A DNA stretch of 64,000 bases from contig CAYZDJ010000011.1 of assembly GCA_964477265.1 (NCBI GenBank), forward strand, positions 1 through 64,000, read 5' to 3'. Source of the DNA: CAIVPM01 sp964477265. GTDB taxonomy: Bacteria; Bacteroidota; Bacteroidia; Chitinophagales; Chitinophagaceae. The first letter of the stretch is position 1. Every line of letters begins with the position of its first letter. Under the pieces are notes generated by a model that made no database searches, was not told the origin of the DNA, and saw nothing but the letters and a program-made list of their open reading frames with translations. The position numbers were made by a program, and so were the translations under genes. This document shows, piece by piece, positions 52,388-60,017 of this stretch.

Positions 52388-55300
52388 TTATTCTACAACC
52401 ACCTTCTGCGTTTGTTTACCAGTTTCAGTAATGATTGAAACCAAATACATTCCTTTTGCAAAGCTCGATACATCAATTGTATTTACACCCATACTTAAAG
52501 GTTGTTGTTTAACTTGCTTGCCATACAAGTCAGTAATAGCAATGGTTCCAGCACCTATTAATTTATCAATTTTTAAATTAATTATTGAATGTGTTGGGTT
52601 AGGATAGATGGTCAATTGACGGCTGTCGATTGACTGTTGACTATTGGCATTAATTCCTTTAAAAATAAGGCATAAGGCTATGTAAGCATTTGCTGTACGA
52701 CTATTTGAACAGCCATTACTATCAGTATGAGTGTACTTTACGCTACCTAAACCATCAACACCAGGATAGTGTGTTGTTACAACGCCACCACTTGTAATAC
52801 TCATATATCCATTTGCAGTACTCCAAGCACCACCACTTGGTGTACCAATCAAAGTAAATGTTTTGTTATGGCATATAACTGGGTTGCCACTATTGCTACC
52901 CATTACCAAACCTCTTGAAGTGCCTGGTGCAAATGCCATAGTTGGCACAGCAGGCATTGGTTTTACAGTTACATTATAAAATGCAGAACGACCACAACCA
53001 TCATAAAAGCCATTAGCAATATATTGAAGTTTTGCAGTGCCTGCACTAGTGCCAGTTACAACACCTGCATTACTTATTGTTGCTCTTCCTGCAATACTTT
53101 GCCATTTAAAAACAGAAGTACTAACTGTTGCGTTTTGCAATGTAATATTCGAGCCTACACATACAGATGTTGGCCCTGTTATTGGTGTTGCAAGTGGTGT
53201 TGCATTAAAATCTTTTGGCACACTTAAACTTATGCTACGCGAAATATAGCAAGTTTGTGCAGAGCCTGAAGCAGCAGGAATATTATAACCATATTCTGCC
53301 ACAGGACTAACTGTTGAGGCACCTGCAAGATAAAACACACCATTCCCTTGATGCGAAAAGTTGTTTGTTTTACCTACCCAAGTACCATTATTGTTATCTG
53401 CAATTTGCAAATCAATTCTACCACCAGGGCATATCATATTGATACCATTAACAATTTGTATTTGTGGTAGTGTATTAGGTGTTTTGTTAGATGGCACTTT
53501 AATAGTTAAAACAATAGAACAATTATTAGAATAATTTACAGTGTACTTTGCAATGCCCATACCTGCGTTTGATGTTGGAAAAATATTTTTATATGATTGA
53601 CCGAAAACTGTAGATACAGATTTAATGTTTATTATATTAGGGTCTTCAACTGACCAATAGCCTGTTCCAAGTGCATCTAAAATTGTAATAGAACTTGTTT
53701 TATTATAACAAAACCCAGGAATTTCTTTTTCAAATTCACCATTCTCGCTATTAATTGTTGCCAAAACAGCACCAAGTACGCCATTTGCAAAATTTATTCT
53801 AGGAAATTGATATTGACCTGGTGTTACAACATTATTTGCAAGTATAACATTGCTTTTAAAAACAGAATCATTTACAAATGAATTTATACTACTTGATGTT
53901 GCATACATCCAACATTGAATACTATCTACATTTTTTAAAGTAGAATCGGTGTATGTACTATTGCTTGTAGCAGCAGCAGTTACTGTATTTACAAGTTGTC
54001 CACTTCTATACCATTTAAATAAAACCAATTGATTGTTAGATACGCCTGTTGCGTTAGCAGTTGCTGTAAATGTAATTGGTGTGCCATAACACGTGCTTGC
54101 ATTGGCAGAAGATGTAATACTAACCCCAGTTATTTGACTGTTTGAAACTAATACTAAAGTTGCAACACTATCGCAACCTTTAGCATTTGTTAAATGAATT
54201 GTATAAGTTCCAAAGTTGTTGTAGCTATTGTTATTCCAGGTATATGGCAAGTTGTTGGCAACAATACTTACATTGGTGGTAGATGATGTTGCAACATTAA
54301 CAGTTAAATTAATAGTAGCAGCACTATCACAACCATAGTCATTAATTAAATGTGCAGTGTGTGTGCCAGCAGCAGTAAGTGTTAAACCATTCCAACTATA
54401 AGGCAATGCACTTGAACAAATAGTTACATTGGTTGTTGATGATGTTGTTGCTTTTACAATTAAATTAAGTGTTGCACTACTATCGCAACCATTAGAATTG
54501 GTTAAATGTACAGTTTGACTACCAGTAGCAGTAAGTGTTAATCCATTCCAGCTATAAGGCAATACACTTGAACAAATAGTTGTGTTAGTGGTTGAACTTG
54601 TGGCAACATTAACTGTTAAGTTAATTGTTGCAGCACTATCGCAACCACCAGCATTACTTAAATGTACTGTTTCACTACCAGCAGCAGTAAGTGTTAAACC
54701 ATTCCAACTGTATGGTAATGCCGTTGCACAAATGCTTACATTGGTAACAGAAGATGTATTAACACAACTTGCACTAAAGCTTGCATTGATGCTATGATTG
54801 GCAATAACATTATTAAAAGTATAACTACTTACAGCACCTAGACTATTACCATCTACTATAACATCTGCAATAAAATATCCTGTATTTGCAGTAATGGTAT
54901 AAGTAATATTTACATTTTGGCAAACAGTAATTACACCATTTGCACTAATGCTACCATTTGCACCTGCACTTGCAGTAATTGTATAATTGGGTTTTATAGT
55001 TAAATTTAATGTTGCACTACTATCACAACCTGCATTATTTGTTAAACCAGTTTTTGTTTGAGAGCCAGCAGCAGTAAAGGTTAAACCATTCCAACTATAT
55101 GGTAATTGATTTGAACAAACAGAAAGATTTGTTGTTGAACTGCTTGTTTGATTTACAGTTAAATTTAAAGTTGCACTACTATCGCAACCCACATTATTGG
55201 TTAAACCAGTTTTTGTTTGAGAGCCTGTAGCAGTAAAGGTTAAACCATTCCAGCTATAAGGCAATGCACTTGAACAAATAGAAAGATTTGTTGTTGATGA

Positions 55301-56593
55301 TGTAATTGATTTTACAGTTAAATTTAAAGTTGCAGTACTATCACAACCCACACTATTAGTTAAACCTGTTTTTGTTTGAGAGCCTGTAGCAGTAAAGGTT
55401 AAACCATTCCAGCTATATGGTAATTGGCTTGAACAAATAGAAAGGTTTGTTGTTGACGATGAAGTTGATTTTACAGTTAAATTTAAAGTTGCAGCACTAT
55501 CGCATCCACCAGTTTTTGTAATGTGTGCAGTTTGAGAACCAGCAGCAGTAAAGGTTAAGCCATTCCAACTATAAGGCAATGCACTTGAACAAATGCTTGT
55601 ATTGGTTGTTGATGTTGAGTTGCTACAAGCTACTGTTGTAAAAAAAGATATTTGATTGTTTTCAGCAGTTTGTCTTTGTGTGCTAGTTAAAGTTGTTGGA
55701 AAGCAAAGAATTTCTGAAATATATCCAGACCAATAATGAGATTGATAATGATTGCCAATAATGAATGGTGCAGAGAAAGAAGATGTAAGTGTACCAGCCG
55801 AACTGCCTGTTAATAATGAACCTCCATTTTTTCTATGTTCTATACCTGTGCCAGATGATTGTGTTAAAGTATTGGCACTTATAGTTTGTGTAGTTGTTTG
55901 AATATTTGAACCAGCTGTTGGAGGATTAATACCACTTTCAAATCGCATTGATGTAGAATTGGCTGTCCAAAAATCTAAAAAAGGATTTACAGTAACGCCA
56001 CCACTTAATGAAAATAAACCAGCAGTAGTACCAGTGCTAGACCTTGCATATACTGCCAGTACAGAATGTCCGCTTCCAAAATTGGTATAGGTATTACTTG
56101 TGCCAACTAATTGCTGACTACTTGCTTGTGTAAACAATGCAGATGGCTTATTATTTTGTTTATCTACAACACCAGCACTTATAATTCGTGGTTGATTACT
56201 TGTTGTTGCCTGAATAACATTGTTGTTTCTACTACTACCACTTTGATCGTACCAAATATTAATTGTTGCGTTACTACTACCAATAACTGTACTTAAAGCT
56301 GTTGTACCATTTTTGGTTCCTGGCGTTGCAGATGGATTTGCAGCAGAAATAACTGAAGTTAAGCTAAACACACCAGTAGCATCTGGCCACACATCGTATT
56401 TATTGGCACCAATAGTTACTCTTACTAATGGTCCTGTGTAAGAATTACTTAATTGCCTTAAACTATAAGCAGCTTCTGCTTTTGGGTCGCTACTTGTGTA
56501 TCCTAAATTGTCTAAAGTATTTTGTGCAAATGAAAAGTTTACACAAAATAAAAGTGTAAATGCAATTGCAATTTTTTGTAAAATCTTTTTCAT
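52388..56593 (-). CDS. Large T9SS-secreted protein with LamG-like N-terminus
   Basis: A 1401-residue extracellular protein. The signal peptide ends at SFAQN. Residues about 30-320 resemble concanavalin/LamG-like lectin folds of the arabinofuranosidase B type (AYSLRQLSNSYTGPLVRV, NIWYDQSGSSRNN). Eight copies of the 46-residue module (LPYSWNGLTFTA ... CDSAATLNLTV) follow, interrupted by an InlB-B-like unit (YTITASAGANGSISANG). A long beta-rich part and Ig-like units precede the T9SS sorting domain LTIYPNPTHSIINLKIDKL. It is paralogous to 46903-50538 over the modules and the C-terminus. Divergent from a LytTR regulator gene. Carbohydrate binding is a guess. Confidence 0.82.
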   Translation of the reverse strand: MKKILQKIAIAFTLLFCVNFSFAQNTLDNLGYTSSDPKAEAAYSLRQLSNSYTGPLVRVTIGANKYDVWPDATGVFSLTSVISAANPSATPGTKNGTTALSTVIGSSNATINIWYDQSGSSRNNNVIQATTSNQPRIISAGVVDKQNNKPSALFTQASSQQLVGTSNTYTNFGSGHSVLAVYARSSTGTTAGLFSLSGGVTVNPFLDFWTANSTSMRFESGINPPTAGSNIQTTTQTISANTLTQSSGTGIEHRKNGGSLLTGSSAGTLTSSFSAPFIIGNHYQSHYWSGYISEILCFPTTLTSTQRQTAENNQISFFTTVACSNSTSTTNTSICSSALPYSWNGLTFTAAGSQTAHITKTGGCDSAATLNLTVKSTSSSTTNLSICSSQLPYSWNGLTFTATGSQTKTGLTNSVGCDSTATLNLTVKSITSSTTNLSICSSALPYSWNGLTFTATGSQTKTGLTNNVGCDSSATLNLTVNQTSSSTTNLSVCSNQLPYSWNGLTFTAAGSQTKTGLTNNAGCDSSATLNLTIKPNYTITASAGANGSISANGVITVCQNVNITYTITANTGYFIADVIVDGNSLGAVSSYTFNNVIANHSINASFSASCVNTSSVTNVSICATALPYSWNGLTLTAAGSETVHLSNAGGCDSAATINLTVNVATSSTTNTTICSSVLPYSWNGLTLTATGSQTVHLTNSNGCDSSATLNLIVKATTSSTTNVTICSSALPYSWNGLTLTAAGTHTAHLINDYGCDSAATINLTVNVATSSTTNVSIVANNLPYTWNNNSYNNFGTYTIHLTNAKGCDSVATLVLVSNSQITGVSITSSANASTCYGTPITFTATANATGVSNNQLVLFKWYRSGQLVNTVTAAATSNSTYTDSTLKNVDSIQCWMYATSSSINSFVNDSVFKSNVILANNVVTPGQYQFPRINFANGVLGAVLATINSENGEFEKEIPGFCYNKTSSITILDALGTGYWSVEDPNIINIKSVSTVFGQSYKNIFPTSNAGMGIAKYTVNYSNNCSIVLTIKVPSNKTPNTLPQIQIVNGINMICPGGRIDLQIADNNNGTWVGKTNNFSHQGNGVFYLAGASTVSPVAEYGYNIPAASGSAQTCYISRSISLSVPKDFNATPLATPITGPTSVCVGSNITLQNATVSTSVFKWQSIAGRATISNAGVVTGTSAGTAKLQYIANGFYDGCGRSAFYNVTVKPMPAVPTMAFAPGTSRGLVMGSNSGNPVICHNKTFTLIGTPSGGAWSTANGYMSITSGGVVTTHYPGVDGLGSVKYTHTDSNGCSNSRTANAYIALCLIFKGINANSQQSIDSRQLTIYPNPTHSIINLKIDKLIGAGTIAITDLYGKQVKQQPLSMGVNTIDVSSFAKGMYLVSIITETGKQTQKVVVE

Positions 56594-56768
56594 AACGTTT
56601 TAGTTTTATTGTTTTGTAATATGATTGTAAAAATGTTTAAATCCTTTACACACTTTTTTGAAGTGGGACTAAACTGATATGTTTTTGTAGGTGAAACCAC
56701 TTTTTTTTGTGGACGAAAAACCGACCAAACAGTTTTGAACTGTACTTTGCAGCGTAAATAATAAAATT

Positions 56769-57521
56769 ATGCTACAAGATAATTTGCAGGAAATACAAAT
56801 ACTAATTATAGAAGATGACCCCATAACTGCAAGTATTATGAGCCTTATTTTAAAAGAGTTTGGCTTTACCGTAAAAGGTATTGCACACACACTTGAAGCA
56901 GCTATTAGTTTTTTAAATAAAGAACATTTTGATATTGCTTTGGTAGATATTGATTTGAATGGAACACGCAGTGGCATTGAAATTGGCACTATGATTAGCA
57001 ATCTTTACAAGTTTCCATTTATTTTTATTACTGGCATATCCGATGCTGCAATAATTGCAGAAGCTGTAAAAGCCAAGCCTGCTGCATATTTGGTAAAGCC
57101 ACCTAATGCAGCTACGTTATTTGCCTGCATACAAACTGCTATTCAAAATTTTAATACAAGTCAAATTGGTGCAATCAATCATCAACAACCTAATGATTTC
57201 TTTTTTATAAAAGTTGGTAATAAACTAAAACGAATTGAATGGAAACAAGTAGTGCTGCTATCTTCGGCAGACAACTACACTATTATTACACTTGTTGATA
57301 CGTCTGAATATTATTTGCGAAGCTCATTGGCAATGACTATGAAGTTTCAAATACCACAACATTTGCAGGATACTTTTGTGCAAGTAAATCGTGCCGAAGC
57401 TGTTCAAATTAATTTTATTGCAGAAATTAATGATGAAGAGATTGTTACACCAATTAAACAATTGTCTATTACAAAATCGTATTTAAAAGATGTGAAACTG
57501 CGATTAAAAATATTGAATTAA
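56769..57521 (+). CDS. Orphan LytTR-family response regulator
   Basis: A 250-residue regulator. The receiver has the acidic pocket IIEDDP (E15-D17), phospho-accepting D60 in ALVDIDLNG, and the conserved lysine in YLVKPPNA. The C-terminal LytTR DNA-binding domain has QVVLLSSADNYTIITLVDTSEYYLRSSL and the closing FVQVNRAEAVQINFI. No histidine kinase is adjacent. It is divergent from the T9SS protein gene at 52388 with 175 bp between, so control of that gene is possible on position only. Confidence 0.88.
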   Translation: MLQDNLQEIQILIIEDDPITASIMSLILKEFGFTVKGIAHTLEAAISFLNKEHFDIALVDIDLNGTRSGIEIGTMISNLYKFPFIFITGISDAAIIAEAVKAKPAAYLVKPPNAATLFACIQTAIQNFNTSQIGAINHQQPNDFFFIKVGNKLKRIEWKQVVLLSSADNYTIITLVDTSEYYLRSSLAMTMKFQIPQHLQDTFVQVNRAEAVQINFIAEINDEEIVTPIKQLSITKSYLKDVKLRLKILN

Positions 57522-57605
57522 CCGTAAACAACACTTCGACTATTATGAATCATTAAAAACCATTATCCAATTTTCGCTGAAACTGACTGTGATGTGAGAT
57601 TGTAG

Positions 57606-57826
57606 CAATATAGCACAAAAGAAAAACTGCAAAAATTACTATTCCCTCAAGGAATTACCTACAACCAAAAAATGAGGCATTTCGAACCGAAAAAGTAAAC
57701 AAAGTATTCGAGCAAATTGCGAACCTGCAAGGCGTTTTAGTCCAAAATAAAAAGGGACAAGTTAATGATGATATTAATTTGTCCCTTTTAGCGGAGAGAG
57801 AGGGATTCGAACCCCCGGACCTGTAA
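57606..57826 (+). pseudogene. C-terminal relic of a serine site-specific recombinase
   Basis: Translation gives KEKLQKLLFPQGITYNQK, then after a one-base shift in a run of six A it continues NEAFRTEKVNKVFEQI ... LLAEREGFEPPDL and a TAA stop. This matches the C-terminus of large serine recombinases of Bacteroidota (the LLFPEGI-Y and FRT-KVN motifs). An in-frame TAG lies upstream, and only fragments can be seen further back. The final codons (AEREGFEPP) are the complement of the tRNA-Ser 3' half, so the recombinase gene ended inside the tRNA, the expected layout of an element integrated there. Relic, not functional. Confidence 0.7.
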
Positions 57827-57876
57827 CAGTCAACAGTTTTCAAGACTGCCGCAATCGACCACTCTGCCATCTCTCC
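57792..57876 (-). tRNA. tRNA-Ser (anticodon TGA)
   Basis: The minus strand folds as a class II tRNA of 85 nt without CCA. The acceptor GGAGAGA pairs with TCTCTCC, with G as discriminator. The D arm contains GCAGAGTGGTCGATTGC. The anticodon stem GGCAGT/ACTGTT holds loop CTTGAAA with anticodon TGA. A long variable arm and the T arm GGGGGTTCGAATCCCTC follow. CCA is not encoded. Its 3' end is overlapped by the recombinase relic. Confidence 0.95.
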
Positions 57877-58092
57877 ACTTGCAAAATAATAGGTTGAGGT
57901 TATATCTACCAAAAAATATTAAAAAAATAAAGCTAAGTTTTGTTGCAAGCATTGGTACCATTGTGTTTCATCTATACAAATAATTTTTGCATTACACGTT
58001 TTGGCAAAATATAATGCAACTCTCTGCCAATATTTCCTCTTTCTTTGTGTGGCAAAAAAATTGTAAAAGTGATTTTTTCAAAAAAGAAAACA

Positions 58093-58650
58093 ATGCAAGA
58101 AAAAGAGACAGTTGAAATAGAACAAGAACCAGTAGAAATGAACGTGAATGCAGATGAAAATGCTGCTGGAAGCACACATTTAAACGAGCCTGTTAATGAA
58201 AGTGAAACTGAAAAGCTGCAACTAGAACTAACAGAGCAAAAAGATAAATATTTACGCTTAATGGCTGAGTTTGAAAACTATAAACGCAGAACAAGCAAAG
58301 AACGTATAGAGCTTATTCAAACTGCTGGCAAAGATGTTATTGTAAGTATGCTTGATGTGTTGGATGATGTGGACAGGGCTGAAAAACAATTGCAAAACAG
58401 TGATGATATAACTGTTCAAAAAGAAGGAATACAACTAGTTTTTAATAAAATTCGTACAAACCTCTCTGCCAAAGGCCTAAAGGCTATGGAAAGTGTAAAT
58501 ACCGATTTTGATGTGGAAAAGCATGAAGCCATTACTGAAATTCCAGCACCAACAGAGGATTTGAAAGGAAAGGTTTTAGATGAGGTTACTAAAGGATATT
58601 ACTTAAACGATAAAATTATAAGGTTTGCCAAGGTTGTGGTTGCAAACTAA
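58093..58650 (+). CDS. grpE: Nucleotide exchange factor GrpE
   Basis: A 185-residue cochaperone that releases ADP from DnaK. The start at MQEKETVEIEQ is chosen; an upstream TTG frame opening at 58045 is not needed. An acidic, disordered N-terminus (residues 1-45) leads to the long dimerisation helix (LQLELTEQKDKYLRLMAEFENYKRRTSKER). The beta domain follows with FDVEKHEAITEIPAPTEDLKGKVLDEVTKGYYLNDKIIRFAKVVV. It is followed by dnaJ after 69 bp containing an inverted repeat; dnaK is not in the window. Confidence 0.95.
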   Translation: MQEKETVEIEQEPVEMNVNADENAAGSTHLNEPVNESETEKLQLELTEQKDKYLRLMAEFENYKRRTSKERIELIQTAGKDVIVSMLDVLDDVDRAEKQLQNSDDITVQKEGIQLVFNKIRTNLSAKGLKAMESVNTDFDVEKHEAITEIPAPTEDLKGKVLDEVTKGYYLNDKIIRFAKVVVAN

Positions 58651-58718
58651 CCCTAACCCCTAAAGGGGAATAGGGTATTTACAAAATAAAATTTCCCCTG
58701 TAGGGGACTAAGGGGTTA
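58651..58718. repeat. Inverted CCCCTAACCCC repeats between grpE and dnaJ
   Basis: The left copy, 58651-58671, has CCCTAACCCCTAAAGGGG. The right copy, 58693-58718, reads TTCCCCTGTAGGGGACTAAG and is its inverse with a few changes. The two flank an AT-rich spacer, and the right copy abuts the dnaJ ATG at 58720. It could form a hairpin that affects dnaJ translation. Confidence 0.7.
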
Positions 58719-58719
58719 T

Positions 58720-59871
58720 ATGAAAAGAGATTACTACGAAATATTAGGTGTAAGCAAATCTTCATCTGCCGATGAAATAAAAAAAGCTTATCGTAAAACT
58801 GCCATGCAATATCATCCTGATAGAAATCCTGGTGATAAAGCATCTGAAGAAAAATTTAAAGAAGCAGCAGAAGCTTATGAAGTATTAAGCGATGCAGACA
58901 AGCGTGCAAAATATGATAGGTTTGGACACCAGGCATTTCAAGGTGCTACAGGTGGTGGTGGTTTTCACAACACCAATATGGAAGATATTTTCAGTCATTT
59001 TGGAGATATTTTTGGCGGTGGTGGTTTTGGCGATTTTTTTGGTGGAGGACAAAGGCAACAAGGTGGCAGGCAAACTGGCCAGCGAGGTTCTAATCTTAGA
59101 ATAAAAATAAAATTAAACTATGCCGATATTGCCAATGGTATAACTAAACAAGTAAAAGTAAAAAAACAAATTGCTTGTAATACTTGTGGGGGCAATGGTG
59201 CAAAAGATAAAAGCAGTTTTCAAACTTGCAATACCTGTAAAGGAAGTGGTCAGGTGCGTAGGGTGCAAAGTACCTTTTTAGGTCAAATGCAAACTGTTAC
59301 AACTTGTCCAAGTTGTAATGGAGAAGGCACTACTATAACTGCACGTTGTGGCAGTTGTAAAGGCGAAGGGCGACTGTTTGGCGAAGAAATGATAAACATT
59401 GAAATTCCTGCTGGTGTGCAAGAAGGCATGCAACTGAGCATGAGTGGCAAAGGAAATGCTGGTGAACGTGGTGGTTATCCTGGCGATTTAATTATTCAAA
59501 TTGAAGAAGAACAACACCCAGACTTGCATAGAGATGGATTGAATGTTGCTTACGATTTATTTATATCTTTTCCTGAAGCAGTTTTTGGTACAGAGGTAGA
59601 AGTACCAACTATTACAGGTCGTGCAAAAGTTAAAATTCCCGCTGGCACACATAGTGGAAAAATATTACGGTTAAAAGGTAAAGGATTTCCTGAAGTGCAA
59701 GGCTATGCACGTGGCGACCAAATGATTTATGTAAATGTATGGACACCTCAAAACATAAATAATGAAGAAAAAGCTATGCTTGAAAAATTAGGCAAAAGCG
59801 ACAACTTTATACCACGACCAGATAAAAAAGAGAAAAGTTTTTTTGAAAGAGTGAGAGAAGCATTTAGCTAA
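58720..59871 (+). CDS. dnaJ: Chaperone protein DnaJ
   Basis: A 383-residue type I J-protein that stimulates DnaK ATPase and delivers substrates. The J domain has the HPD motif in YHPDRNPGD. It is followed by a glycine/phenylalanine-rich region (GGGGFGDFFGGGQ) and four CxxCxGxG zinc repeats: CNTCGGNG, CNTCKGSG, CPSCNGEG and CGSCKGEG. The two C-terminal substrate domains contain GNAGERGGYPGDLIIQI and VFGTEVEVPTITGRAKVKIP. Complete. It lies downstream of grpE, and the pair is probably one operon. A strong hairpin terminator follows. Confidence 0.97.
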   Translation: MKRDYYEILGVSKSSSADEIKKAYRKTAMQYHPDRNPGDKASEEKFKEAAEAYEVLSDADKRAKYDRFGHQAFQGATGGGGFHNTNMEDIFSHFGDIFGGGGFGDFFGGGQRQQGGRQTGQRGSNLRIKIKLNYADIANGITKQVKVKKQIACNTCGGNGAKDKSSFQTCNTCKGSGQVRRVQSTFLGQMQTVTTCPSCNGEGTTITARCGSCKGEGRLFGEEMINIEIPAGVQEGMQLSMSGKGNAGERGGYPGDLIIQIEEEQHPDLHRDGLNVAYDLFISFPEAVFGTEVEVPTITGRAKVKIPAGTHSGKILRLKGKGFPEVQGYARGDQMIYVNVWTPQNINNEEKAMLEKLGKSDNFIPRPDKKEKSFFERVREAFS

Positions 59872-59960
59872 GAAGAAATAAATGTAATGAACAAAAATTT
59901 TTTACAAATCGCGAACCAGTTTTTACATTAAGTACACTATCAAACTTTATGTTTACCCAT

Positions 59961-60000
59961 AAAAGAAAAGCGAATAACAAATGTTATTCGCTTTTCTTTT
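59961..60000. terminator. Bidirectional terminator after dnaJ
   Basis: An 18-bp perfect stem (AAAAGAAAAGCGAATAAC with its complement) has a 4-nt loop. It lies between convergent dnaJ and the M43 protease gene. Confidence 0.85.
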
Positions 60001-60017
60001 ATCAGGTGCGTTGAATT

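Noticed and set aside
57655..57912. Minus-strand 85-codon open frame across the tRNA
   Set aside because: It reads MAEWSIAAVLKTVDCYRSG, a well-known artefact of translating tRNA-Ser. There is no independent evidence for a protein.
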